64,000 nucleotides of DNA from Lachnospiraceae bacterium (lineage in GTDB: Bacteria > Bacillota > Clostridia > Lachnospirales > Lachnospiraceae): assembly GCA_902381685.1 (NCBI GenBank), contig LR698958.1, forward strand, positions 334,951-398,950, read 5' to 3'. Below are positions 8,561 through 16,609 of the stretch, one piece after another. The position numbers and the translations under genes are program-made. Numbering within the stretch: position 1 is the stretch's first letter; each line of letters starts with the position of its first letter. The notes beneath the pieces are model-generated. The model saw only the letters and a list, made by a program, of their open reading frames with translations, was not told the origin of the DNA and ran no database searches.

Positions 8561-8824
8561 ATGTTTCGCCTTTGGGGAAAAATATTTAAAGACAATCGAA
8601 TGCTGCAGGATACCGTTATTTGTGATGATTCTTCTGATACAAGAACACACAAAATATTTCACGCTTTAGATGAAATCTGTTACGCCTTCGATTTGAGTAA
8701 ACCGATTTGGTTGGACTCTACAATCTCAGAATTTAAAAAACATGATAAAGCAAGATTTTATCAGGACAATTTTGTAGATTCCATTGATTTTGATTATTTA
8801 GAAATTCATGTAATAGAGGAGTAG
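8561..8824 (+). CDS. Small uncharacterised acidic protein
   Basis: An 87-residue soluble protein that I do not recognise by function. GGAGG at 8549-8553 is 7 bases before the ATG at 8561; a preceding in-frame ATG at 8558 is also possible. It has no membrane segment or signal peptide. The composition is acidic and aromatic-rich toward the C-terminus (DSIDFDYLEIHVIEE). It is one of few plus-strand genes in the left half, with its own promoter, and is followed at once by the convergent vanZ gene. The good promoter, good Shine-Dalgarno site and codon use argue it is real. Confidence 0.75.
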   Translation: MFRLWGKIFKDNRMLQDTVICDDSSDTRTHKIFHALDEICYAFDLSKPIWLDSTISEFKKHDKARFYQDNFVDSIDFDYLEIHVIEE

Positions 8825-8829
8825 GTAAA

Positions 8830-9297
8830 TTACCTTCTCCTCTGTTTTACTGTAGAAATGAAAATCAATACGCCAATAACACTTCCAAAAAGCACTCCCG
8901 CACTGTCAATCAAAACGTCCGTCACCTGGCAACTTCTTCCCGGAACAAACAACTGATGTATCTCATCTGTCATTGCATACGCCACACCTGTCAAAATACC
9001 GTACGCCATTCCTTTCTTACCGATAATCCCATAACTGCCGTACATCAGCACAAGCAGTCCTCCAAGAACTGCATACTCCATTGTATGTGCTGTTTTTCTG
9101 ATCGGATAATCTATTTTCTCCGCTATTTTTTCCTGTTCCTCTGCAGAAAGTGTCTTAAAATCCGGGACAAGCACTTCCCCGATTACCTTTCCTACCGAGT
9201 GACTCATTTTTGCCGATTCCACTGCCGGCTGTGCCGAAAACCAAAAAATAAGCCCACACCAAAATACTACGAGTGTTGTAAATATTCCCTTTTTCAT
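8830..9297 (-). CDS. VanZ family membrane protein
   Basis: A 155-residue VanZ-like protein with about four membrane helices. The family signature R-K-x-A-H-x-x-E-Y is present as IRKTAHTMEYAVLG, and the second motif as TDEIHQLFVPGRSCQVTDVLIDS. In enterococci a VanZ protein gives low-level teicoplanin resistance, but the role of the broad family is unknown. It ends six bases from the convergent small ORF. A second, unrelated-looking VanZ gene lies 1 kb away. Confidence 0.88.
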   Translation of the reverse strand: MKKGIFTTLVVFWCGLIFWFSAQPAVESAKMSHSVGKVIGEVLVPDFKTLSAEEQEKIAEKIDYPIRKTAHTMEYAVLGGLLVLMYGSYGIIGKKGMAYGILTGVAYAMTDEIHQLFVPGRSCQVTDVLIDSAGVLFGSVIGVLIFISTVKQRRR

Positions 9298-9421
9298 TCA
9301 CGTGCTCCTTCTCTTTTGTTTTAGTCATGGAAAATTATAGCATAAGTTACTTGAATTGAATAGAATTCCTCTACTTTTCATTGAATATTTGCCTGAAACG
9401 GCATTGAATTGTTTATCAGAT

Positions 9422-9462
9422 ATGTCTGTATGCTCACTTTCAAATCATGGTCATACAGACAT
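9422..9462. repeat. 11-bp perfect hairpin downstream of the Rpn gene
   Basis: ATGTCTGTATG (9422-9432) and its exact reverse complement (9452-9462) are separated by 19 bases. There is no T-run on either side, so it is not a standard terminator. It lies inside the inverted-repeat-bounded unit. Confidence 0.6.
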
Positions 9463-9480
9463 TTAGAACTATTAAAACGT

Positions 9481-10278
9481 TTACTTTTCCTGTTTATAAC
9501 TTTCTAATTCTTCTTTAGAAATCTCACAGATCTCCATAATTTTTTCATCATCAAATCCCTGCAAAAACATTTTCATTACAATTTGATGTAAGGCGTCTTT
9601 TCTGCCTTCTTTTCGTTCATCTCTCAGCATTTCTTCAAAAACCATAAAACGTTCCTCCATTTTGCGATTTTCTTTTACATGATGAATAAACTCCTGAAGT
9701 CTTTTGACATAGACATCGTGAAAATCTTCTTCACTTCCCTGTAAATCCGCCTTTACAAACTTCAAAAAACTCACTAATTCTTTCGATACTTCCGATTCAT
9801 TTTCACCATGTGTGCTTAGAAATAAAATATTTCTTCCGTCTTCCAACTCAGTTTCTTCAGATTCCCTACACTGTGTCTGAAAAGTATAAACATACTTTTT
9901 CTTTCCAAACGGATCGAAATCACAAACAAAAATCACATAACTATCAGGTAAATCTTCATATTCACTGCCCGCCAAAAGAATCTCCATATCCATCTGACTC
10001 TGATAATAGCGACTGCGTTTCCCTAACGCTGCTCTGCGAAGCACCTGCATCTCTACGTTATACCTCGTGTTCCTTTCGTCTTTTGCATATACGTCTAGCC
10101 TGACTCCTTTATATTCCGGGTGATATACAATACTTTTCTCTAAACTAACTTCTACATGGTCAATTTTTATTTGCAAAACTCTTTCCAAAAATCCTTTGCA
10201 ATTTTCAGGGTCAATCATCACTGCACCAAACATAAAATTATGTTTGATTGTAAGTTCTTCCAATCGTGTTTTTCTCAT
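9481..10278 (-). CDS. Rpn family / PD-(D/E)XK nuclease-family transposase
   Basis: A 265-residue protein of the Rpn (recombination-promoting nuclease, 'transposase_31-like') group that is abundant in Lachnospiraceae. The start at 10278 is chosen because GGAGG sits 5 bases upstream; a GTG four codons earlier overlaps that site. The nuclease core spans about residues 10-130, with Asp62 in GVRLDVYAKD and Glu76/Gln78 in YNVEMQ as the PD-(D/E)XK residues. The C-terminal part is helical and charged, ending with a short domain (GFDDEKIMEICEISKEEL). Rpn proteins cut DNA and promote RecA-independent recombination in E. coli; that is family knowledge. The gene is enclosed by perfect 15-bp inverted repeats. 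Confidence 0.87.
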   Translation of the reverse strand: MRKTRLEELTIKHNFMFGAVMIDPENCKGFLERVLQIKIDHVEVSLEKSIVYHPEYKGVRLDVYAKDERNTRYNVEMQVLRRAALGKRSRYYQSQMDMEILLAGSEYEDLPDSYVIFVCDFDPFGKKKYVYTFQTQCRESEETELEDGRNILFLSTHGENESEVSKELVSFLKFVKADLQGSEEDFHDVYVKRLQEFIHHVKENRKMEERFMVFEEMLRDERKEGRKDALHQIVMKMFLQGFDDEKIMEICEISKEELESYKQEK

Positions 10279-10340
10279 ATGCTCCTCCACTATGTAGAGG
10301 AATTCTATAGTTATATTGTAACAGAATAGAAAAATTTTTG

Positions 10341-10922
10341 CTATTCGTGAAATCCTACAAATTTTTGACAGATTTTACGCACCAGACAAAAAAGGAAAAA
10401 ACCTAACTCTACTCCAAGGACATTTCCTAAAATGTCATCTGCCTCAAACATTCCCATTCTAAATATTCCCTGCGTACATTCAATAATTCCTGAAAACAAT
10501 ATAGCAGTAAAAAATACTGTTTTATTTTTCTCAAATTTTTTAAAACAATATGGCAATAAAAAACCAATCGGAATAAACATAAAAATATTCATAATAATTT
10601 GAAGCAAAACCTCTACATTTTTCTCCTTGAAAACTTCTATATAAGACGCAAAAAGTTGAAATCTGTATTCGTTTTCCATTCCCGGCTGACGTCCGTAAAG
10701 TGTCATGACAATAACCAGGGCTATGGATAATGATAAGAAAATGCTACTGATTATTCTTCCATATGACCTCTGTTTGTATCTTATATATCCTTTATAAGTT
10801 AGAAATAAAAATAGACATTCAAAAAATGCCCCTATCAGTAAAAAAGGAATAATTCTAGATGTATAGAGTTTTAAATAGCCAAAAAAATGTAAGTGCTTAG
10901 TTTCGGGGTGGATTTTATCCAC
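10341..10922 (-). CDS. VanZ family protein with 5' end replaced by an IS66 terminus
   Basis: A VanZ-like membrane protein of up to 193 codons, with about five helices and the family-like IPIGFLLPYCFKKFEKN and GIIECTQGIF...EADDILGNVLG regions. The native sequence ends at 10888, where the IS66 inverted repeat begins. The first ~11 residues of the open frame (from a GTG at 10922) are read from the IS end. That GTG lies inside GGAGTG with no room for a ribosome-binding site, and no other ATG, GTG or TTG occurs for the next ~40 codons. The gene has therefore probably lost its start and may be inactive. Confidence 0.75.
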   Translation of the reverse strand: MDKIHPETKHLHFFGYLKLYTSRIIPFLLIGAFFECLFLFLTYKGYIRYKQRSYGRIISSIFLSLSIALVIVMTLYGRQPGMENEYRFQLFASYIEVFKEKNVEVLLQIIMNIFMFIPIGFLLPYCFKKFEKNKTVFFTAILFSGIIECTQGIFRMGMFEADDILGNVLGVELGFFLFCLVRKICQKFVGFHE

Positions 10923-10955
10923 TCCGTTTCTGCTTTATAATTGTAGCTAGGAAAC

Positions 10956-11002
10956 GCAAGCGTTTTGCTCCATTTCGAGATTATAATGCAAGCGTTTTAC
11001 TC
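10956..11002. repeat. Direct repeat in the IS66 leader
   Basis: GCAAGCGTTTTGCTC (10956-10970) recurs as GCAAGCGTTTTACTC (10988-11002), 32 bases apart, just ahead of tnpA. It may be a transposase or regulator binding site; nothing more can be said. Confidence 0.5.
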
Positions 11003-11021
11003 TACTTGGAGGTTAGCAATT

Positions 11022-11435
11022 ATGAAAGCAAAACGTGTCAATCGTGAAGAACAACTGAAACTTATTATGGAATGCCGTTCCAGCGGTCTTTCTGATTACC
11101 AGTGGTGTGAAGCACATGGAATCCATGCTGGTACTTTTTACAACTGGGTCAGTAAATTGCGCAAAGTTGGTGTGACAATACCTAATTCCGAGAGTAAGCA
11201 CTTGGGAACCCCTGTTCATCAGGAAGTTGTCAAATTAGATCTGGTTCCGGAACCAGCACCAGCTGCTACAATAATGGAGAAAAACACTCGCATTCTAACA
11301 ATGCCTGATACTGATGCTAGTGTTGCTGTGGAAATCATAATGGGTAATTCTACCATTCGATTCTTTAATAACACCAATCCAGACTTAATCAGAACTACAC
11401 TCCAATGCTTAGGAGGAATGTCTCATGCTTGGTGA
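11022..11435 (+). CDS. tnpA: IS66 family accessory protein TnpA
   Basis: A 137-residue protein. The start at 11022 is preceded by GGAGG at 9 bases; the frame is open further upstream without a good start. The N-terminal ~60 residues form a helix-turn-helix (VNREEQLKLIMECRSSGLSD, then YQWCEAHGI...FYNWVSKLRK) typical of IS66 OrfA proteins. The C-terminal part is variable. Its exact role in IS66 transposition is not settled, though it is needed together with TnpB and TnpC. It overlaps tnpB by 11 bases. Confidence 0.88.
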   Translation: MKAKRVNREEQLKLIMECRSSGLSDYQWCEAHGIHAGTFYNWVSKLRKVGVTIPNSESKHLGTPVHQEVVKLDLVPEPAPAATIMEKNTRILTMPDTDASVAVEIIMGNSTIRFFNNTNPDLIRTTLQCLGGMSHAW

Positions 11436-11769
11436 TATTTCCCTTGCAACCAACATTTATCTGGTGACTGGGTACACGGATATGAGAAAATCCATTGATG
11501 GATTGTGTGCAATCATTATGAAAAATTTCAAGCATGAACCTGATGGACATTCTATCTATCTGTTCTGCGGTAAGCGTTGCGACAGGATCAAAGTCCTGTT
11601 CAAAGAGCCGGATGGCTATATCCTCTTATACAAAAGACTGGATGTTTTATCTGGAAGATACCGTTGGCCAAGGAACAGTTCCGAGGTAAAACCTATCACC
11701 TGGCAACAATTCGACTGGCTCATGTCAGGTCTTGAAATCGAACAGCCAAAGGCACTACGAATGGCGTGA
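11425..11769 (+). CDS. tnpB: IS66 family accessory protein TnpB
   Basis: A 114-residue IS66 Orf2 protein. It shows the family pattern throughout: YLVTGYTDMRKSIDGLCAII, LFCGKRCDRIKVLF, DGYILLYKRLDVLSGRYRWP and ITWQQFDWLMSGLEI. It is required with TnpA for transposition by TnpC. The start lies inside the end of tnpA, with AGGAGG upstream. Confidence 0.93.
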   Translation: MLGDISLATNIYLVTGYTDMRKSIDGLCAIIMKNFKHEPDGHSIYLFCGKRCDRIKVLFKEPDGYILLYKRLDVLSGRYRWPRNSSEVKPITWQQFDWLMSGLEIEQPKALRMA

Positions 11770-11840
11770 ACCCATTGTATTTACTGGCTTCGCAGGCATT
11801 TTTGTGGTATAATGATTATAGCAAATCTAGGAGAAATACC

Positions 11841-13429
11841 ATGACAAAGAGCAGTAAAGATATCCAGCTTGTTGAGTTGAAAGATATGATTATACAACTG
11901 AATACTACTATTAAAATGCTGAATGACACTATCTCAAGACAGCAAGCTGAGAATGATAATCTCAAAGCTGAACTGGCATGGTTCAGACAAAAGATGTTCG
12001 GTTCTTCCAGTGAACGTCGTACTGACGATATCGCCGGACAGTTAAGTCTGTTTGGTGAAACTGTGGAAGAAGAAAAACCAGTCGAACTCATCGAACCTGA
12101 ATCGTAGTTCCTGCAAAGAAGAGTCGTAAAAAGAGACCAACTTTAGCAGAACAGTTCAAAGATATCCCAACCAGACAAGTAATCGCAGGCACTCTGACAG
12201 ATGAAGATAAACTCTGTTCGTTATGTTCTGCCCAGATGCTTCCGATTGGTACAGAAGTAATCCGTAGTGAGATTGTCTATACTCCTCCAAAACTGGAACG
12301 TATTGAATATATCGCAACTACTTATGCATGTCCTGAATGCAAGGATACCGAAGAACCACAGTTCATCAAAGACAATGGTGTTCCTGCGTTATTAGCTGGA
12401 AGTTATGTGTCACCATCTCTTCTGGCACATATCGCATATCAGAAGTTTGGACTTTATATTCCGTTAAATCGTCAAGAAAAAGATTTTCTTCAGTTGAACA
12501 CTCCGATTACCAGAGCATCCATGGCGAAGTGGATCATCAACTGCGGTATGGAATATCTCCAACCAATGTATGATTACTTCCATCGCGAACTTCTGAAACG
12601 AAGATTCCTAATGATGGATGAAACACCAACTCAGGTATTAAAGGAAGATGGGCGCAGAGCTGAAACGAAATCTTACTTCTGGGTAATCCGTACCGGAGAA
12701 GATGAACTGAATCCAATCATTCTTTATAATTACACACCAACCAGAGCTGGTGAAAACATCAAAAAATTCCTGAAAGGTATCGCACCTGGCTTTTACTTTA
12801 TGACCGACGGTTATCGCGGATACAATAAACTAAAAGAGGCTAATCGCTGCTGCTGTTGGGCACATGTTCGCAGATACCTTTTAGAAGCCATCCCAAAAGG
12901 AATGGAAAAGGATTACAGTAATCCTGCGGTACAAGGTGTGTTGTACTGTAATAAACTTTTTGAGTATGAACGTACCTATAAAGAGAAGAAACTTTCATAC
13001 AAACAGATCGAAAAACGACGCCTCAAAGATCAGAAACCTGTGATTGAGGGCTTTTTGTCGTGGCTTAAGCAAGTGAATCCTGGAAGCAATGGCAAACTGA
13101 AGAAGGCCATTACCTATATCAACAACTATCAGGAATATCTGCAGACTTATCTTGAAGATGGTCGCTGTAGTTTGAGCAACAATCTCAGCGAAAATGCCAT
13201 CCGTCCAGTAACTATAGGTCGTAAGAACTGGCTGTTCTCTGACACAGCCGAAGGTGCAAAGGCAAACGCTCTGTACCTTACAATTGTTGAAATGGCTAAA
13301 ACCTATAACCTAAATTTGTACGAGTATCTGAAGTTCCTGTTTGAACATCGTCCAAACAAGGATATGTCAGACGAAGAATTCGAAAATCTCGCTCCTTGGA
13401 ACGAACACGTTCAGGAGTTGTGTAAATAA
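11841..13429 (+). pseudogene. tnpC: IS66 transposase TnpC, frameshifted
   Basis: The IS66 DDE transposase gene is split into two frames. The first part starts at 11841 (AGGAGA 6 bases upstream) and encodes the N-terminal coiled coil and FRQKMFGSSSERR region, then stops at TAG 12105-12107. The rest continues in the -1 frame from about 12104 to 13429 without further stops. It includes a zinc-binding CxxC segment, the catalytic region (FLMMDETPTQVLK, YFMTDGYRGYN) and the C-terminal SLSNNLSENAIRP. Adding one A near 12101 restores a continuous frame, so a one-base deletion is the simplest reading. The element is probably no longer autonomous. Confidence 0.85.
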
Positions 13430-13450
13430 ATGGAGTAAAATGCTTGTTTT

Positions 13451-13487
13451 CCTAGCGTCTAGCCGTAGATGCTAGGCTTTCTTTTTT
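13451..13487 (+). terminator. Terminator at the 3' end of the IS66 genes
   Basis: Stem CCTAGCGTCTA (13451-13461) with TAGATGCTAGG (13466-13476), 4-base loop, one G-T wobble, then a T-rich run to 13487. Confidence 0.8.
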
Positions 13488-13491
13488 ATAT

Positions 13492-13650
13492 CTACCCCGA
13501 AACTAAGCGCTTACGTTCTTTCTGCCAGCGTGATAAAGTCTGCTGACTGATTCCTAAGTTTGTAGCACAGCCCTGCAGTCCTAAGTTCTTGTGATCATGA
13601 TAATACTGGACTGCATCCAGCTTAAATTGTTTGTCATAGTGCTTTGCCAT
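13492..13650 (-). pseudogene. IS3-family transposase OrfA, truncated by IS66
   Basis: An ATG at 13650 with GGAGG upstream opens a frame of 52 codons. The first ~45 residues form a TnpA_1-type helix-turn-helix (KQFKLDAVQYYHDH, then LGISQQTLSRWQKE) as in OrfA of IS3-family elements. At 13514 the sequence runs into the IS66 end and stops a few codons later. The rest of orfA and all of orfB are missing on both sides of IS66. The IS3 fragment probably extends upstream to around 13718, where the interrupted acyltransferase gene ends. Confidence 0.8.
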
Positions 13651-13726
13651 AATGAGATCCTCCTTCAGTGCGGTACCTACATTGTACCATAATTTTTCTT
13701 ATAAGGAATTCTCATTTTGACTTGTA

Positions 13727-14362
13727 CTATTTATATTCTAACACCAAAAGAATCTTTATACTATTCGCTAGAATAGTTATGCTACATACATTTGCTATAA
13801 ATAGTTTATCATTTTTTATATTTTCTTTCATTCTAGCATAATAAAAACTAGCACAGTAGCAATTAATCCAGGCGCCATCAAAGTATGGTAAAAAATGAAA
13901 TATTAATTCATTAAAACATATTATAAATAAAAAATTGACAATATCTTTTTTTCCGTTCAAATACTTAGAAAGCATAGGTGTGACTAAGTAACATATCAAG
14001 ATTGTAGAAATAAACCAATAATGGCCCAATCCTGGAATCCCATTACTAACCCCAAAAATTGCCTTTATAACATTTTCAAAATTTATATATTGTGGTGTAT
14101 ATAATTGATAAAAAAGAAGTACCACAATCAAACATATCCAATAATCACACAATATCTTTTTAAAATTCTTTTTATAAAATTCTATTGAATTTATACGACT
14201 TTTTTGCCCGTATAAATATCCTGATATAATCAAAAAAATTTGAACTCCAACGTTAAACCAATAGGCTAATTCATTTCCATAAAATTGTAAAATGTGACAT
14301 ACTACAATCATTGACATGGAAATAAGCCTTAATAGACTAATTGATAATTCTTTCTTCTTCAT
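13727..14362 (-). CDS. Acyltransferase family 3 protein, C-terminally truncated
   Basis: A 211-residue membrane protein with the N-terminal pattern of acyltransferase-3 (OatA/WecH-like) enzymes: LLRLISMSMIVVCHI with the conserved His, then YWFNVGVQIFLIISGYLYG. These enzymes O-acetylate or otherwise acylate surface glycans. The family is usually ~330-360 residues with about ten helices; this one stops after ~6 helices, 9 bases before the inferred IS3 end, so it is probably truncated. The start (14362) is 2 bases after the wecB stop and is preferred over an ATG at 14404 inside wecB. Confidence 0.78.
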   Translation of the reverse strand: MKKKELSISLLRLISMSMIVVCHILQFYGNELAYWFNVGVQIFLIISGYLYGQKSRINSIEFYKKNFKKILCDYWICLIVVLLFYQLYTPQYINFENVIKAIFGVSNGIPGLGHYWFISTILICYLVTPMLSKYLNGKKDIVNFLFIICFNELIFHFLPYFDGAWINCYCASFYYARMKENIKNDKLFIANVCSITILANSIKILLVLEYK

Positions 14363-14364
14363 TT

Positions 14365-15468
14365 CTATAAACTTTCTTCCAATATATCTGCAATTCTCTC
14401 GCACGCATGTCCATCACCATATGGATTTGCGGCCTGAGCCATCTTGTTATACGCTTCAGAATTGTCTAAAAGTTCTGTAAACTCTCTATAAATTACCTCT
14501 TCACTTGTACCAACTAATTTCAGTGTTCCTGCCGCAATTCCTTCTGGTCTCTCTGTTGTATCTCTCATAACAAGAACCGGTTTCCCCAATGATGGAGCCT
14601 CCTCTTGAATTCCACCTGAATCAGTAAGAATTAAATAACTTTTATTTTGAAAATTATGGAAATCTATTACATCTAATGGCTCAATAATATGAATTCTATC
14701 ATCTTTTCTCAAAATGTCATTTGCCATTTCTCTAACTACTGGATTCATATGAATAGGATAAATAGCTTTTACGTCTGGATGCTCATCCATTACGCGCCGA
14801 ATTGCACGAAACATATTTTTCATAGGCTCACCTAGATTTTCTCTACGATGTGCCGTAATTAAAATTAATCTACTTCCACCAACCCATTCCAATTCCGAAT
14901 GACTATAGTCTTTATTTACAGTAGTTTTAAGCGCATCAATAGCGGTGTTACCTGTAACATAAATAGTATCCTCTTTTTTTCCTTCATTTAAAAGATTTTG
15001 TTTTGAGAGTTCTGTTGGTGCAAAATTATATTGGCTGATAATACTTACCGCTTGTCGATTAAATTCTTCCGGATAAGGGGAATATATATTGTAAGTACGC
15101 AAACCAGCCTCTACATGTCCAATTGGAATTCGTAAATAAAAGCAAGCTAACGCAGTTACAAATGTTGTAGAAGTATCTCCATGTACTAGTACAATCTGTG
15201 GTTTGGTTTCTTCTAATATACTCTTTATTTTTTCTAAAATGTTAATCGTTACATCAAATAAAGTTTGTTTATCCTTCATAATAGAAAGGTCATAATCCGG
15301 TATTACATTAAATTTTTCTAATACTTGATCCAACATTTGTCTATGTTGACCTGTTACACAAACAATCGTTTCTAATCCTTTTCTACTCTTTAGTTCTTTT
15401 ACCAAAGGACACATTTTTATTGCTTCTGGACGTGTCCCAAAAACTACCATTATCTTTTTTTTATCCAT
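14365..15468 (-). CDS. wecB: UDP-N-acetylglucosamine 2-epimerase (non-hydrolysing)
   Basis: A 367-residue enzyme that interconverts UDP-GlcNAc and UDP-ManNAc. Family motifs include FGTRPEAIKMCPLV at the N-terminus, VHGDTSTTF, HVEAGLRTY, LITAHRRENLGEP and LTDSGGIQEEAPSLGKPVL. It indicates that the surface polymer contains ManNAc or a sugar derived from it. It lies in the glycan operon with 4 bases between it and the upstream glycosyltransferase gene. Confidence 0.95.
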   Translation of the reverse strand: MDKKKIMVVFGTRPEAIKMCPLVKELKSRKGLETIVCVTGQHRQMLDQVLEKFNVIPDYDLSIMKDKQTLFDVTINILEKIKSILEETKPQIVLVHGDTSTTFVTALACFYLRIPIGHVEAGLRTYNIYSPYPEEFNRQAVSIISQYNFAPTELSKQNLLNEGKKEDTIYVTGNTAIDALKTTVNKDYSHSELEWVGGSRLILITAHRRENLGEPMKNMFRAIRRVMDEHPDVKAIYPIHMNPVVREMANDILRKDDRIHIIEPLDVIDFHNFQNKSYLILTDSGGIQEEAPSLGKPVLVMRDTTERPEGIAAGTLKLVGTSEEVIYREFTELLDNSEAYNKMAQAANPYGDGHACERIADILEESL

Positions 15469-15472
15469 GCTT

Positions 15473-16609
15473 CTACTCCTTACTAATTAAATCTTTCACT
15501 AATTCTCCCACTAATTTATCCATATCTATACTTTCATAAAATTGAATACAATTTTTACTCATTTGAGAATAATCCATTTCAATTTTTCTAATTGCCTCTG
15601 CTATTTCATTTGCTTTTAGTTCTGAACATCTTCCAATATTGTTCTGCTCAAACGGTATCCTTAATCCTGGAATATCATTTCCTATCATAGGTATTCCAAA
15701 ACAAGCATATTCGTACAATTTATTAGGTGCACAATATAATGCATTTAGCGGATCATAATGACGTATGTTATTAGTGTTTACATATGACAATACCCCTATA
15801 TGTGCTTTACTAGTAATTGCTAGATGATTTGGAGCAGCTATAAACGGAACAAAAAATGTTTCGGGATATTTTTCTAACAATTTTTGTAACTCTTCATCAT
15901 CTCTGCCCATTAAAAGCATACAGTAATCATCACCCAATTGTTCAACGGCTTCAATAAACTGATCAAGTACTCTTTCATACCCAAACACACCTTGATACAA
16001 AACAATCTTACGGTTTCCAATCTCTGAAAGCACTTCTGCTCCTTTAGGACTAATCGCTTCTATATCATACTCTTGTTTATAAACAGTTGGCTTATTTGGT
16101 AATACTTTTGGTGTGTTCTTTAACTGCCAGTATGCTTGTTGTATATATGCTCTATTATATTCTGGAACAATAACCATCTCTGCTGTTTGAGCATATTTCT
16201 GAAGATTTGCTTTATAAAAAGGTAACTCATCAAAGATAGGAATGTCTTGAATCAGTTCCATCAATTGCATTACATGCCTATAATTATTTAAAATGTCTCC
16301 AACTTCCATTGCATCATAATCTGTAACTGTCCATAAAACATCTCTATCTGACATAATCTCTTTTATTAAAGTTCTTACCTTTCTTCTACGTTTAAAACGA
16401 TTTTTTAGGGCCTGCAATTTGTTATTAGCAATTTCAGATTGTACATCATGTATAGTTATATTTCCTGCTTTTCGTATCTGCTCTGGTAAAGCAGCACTAT
16501 ACATAGTGATTAATTCTACTTTTATCTCTATTTTTGAAAGACTTATCAGCAGATTTCTTGCTGGCGGCAAATTATCAATATGAGTTAATAAAACAATTAC
16601 TAATTTCAT
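15473..16609 (-). CDS. Glycosyltransferase, GT-B fold
   Basis: A 378-residue protein with two Rossmann-like halves. The N-terminal part begins MKLVIVLLTHIDNLPPARN. The C-terminal part has VLYQGVFGYERVLDQFIEAV and YCMLLMGRDDEEL and a donor-binding region around YCAPNKLYEYACFGIPMIG. This fits a GT4-like retaining glycosyltransferase. Donor and acceptor cannot be read from sequence. It overlaps the upstream GT2 gene by 4 bases. Confidence 0.82.
   Translation of the reverse strand: MKLVIVLLTHIDNLPPARNLLISLSKIEIKVELITMYSAALPEQIRKAGNITIHDVQSEIANNKLQALKNRFKRRRKVRTLIKEIMSDRDVLWTVTDYDAMEVGDILNNYRHVMQLMELIQDIPIFDELPFYKANLQKYAQTAEMVIVPEYNRAYIQQAYWQLKNTPKVLPNKPTVYKQEYDIEAISPKGAEVLSEIGNRKIVLYQGVFGYERVLDQFIEAVEQLGDDYCMLLMGRDDEELQKLLEKYPETFFVPFIAAPNHLAITSKAHIGVLSYVNTNNIRHYDPLNALYCAPNKLYEYACFGIPMIGNDIPGLRIPFEQNNIGRCSELKANEIAEAIRKIEMDYSQMSKNCIQFYESIDMDKLVGELVKDLISKE

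Larger units (their letters stand above)
9360..10308. mobile_element. Rpn-gene unit bracketed by perfect 15-bp inverted repeats
   Basis: Positions 9360-9374 (ATAGAATTCCTCTAC) and 10294-10308 are exact reverse complements and enclose the single Rpn/PD-(D/E)XK gene with ~100 bases of 3' flank. The repeats do not extend beyond 15 bases and I see no clear target duplication outside them. An inverted pair of this quality at both ends of one gene suggests a compact mobile unit, but mobility is inferred only. Confidence 0.5.
10889..13514 (+). mobile_element. IS66-family insertion sequence
   Basis: A 2626-bp element bounded by imperfect inverted repeats. The left end 10889-10913 and the reverse complement of 13490-13514 match at 23 of 25 positions (both contain TTAGTTTCGGGGT). 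It carries the standard tnpA-tnpB-tnpC set. The 8 bases outside each end (AAAAAAAT and GTTCTTTC) do not match, so the normal 8-bp target duplication is absent. The flanks come from different genes (vanZ on the left, an IS3 orfA on the right). Confidence 0.92.

Noticed and set aside
9422..9462. Hairpin considered as a terminator for the Rpn gene
   Set aside because: The stem is perfect but the loop is long and no T-run follows on either strand, so it is listed only as a repeat.
12090..12240. Programmed -1 frameshift in tnpC
   Set aside because: There is no slippery heptamer at the frame change and IS66 TnpC proteins are normally read in one frame; a one-base deletion is simpler.
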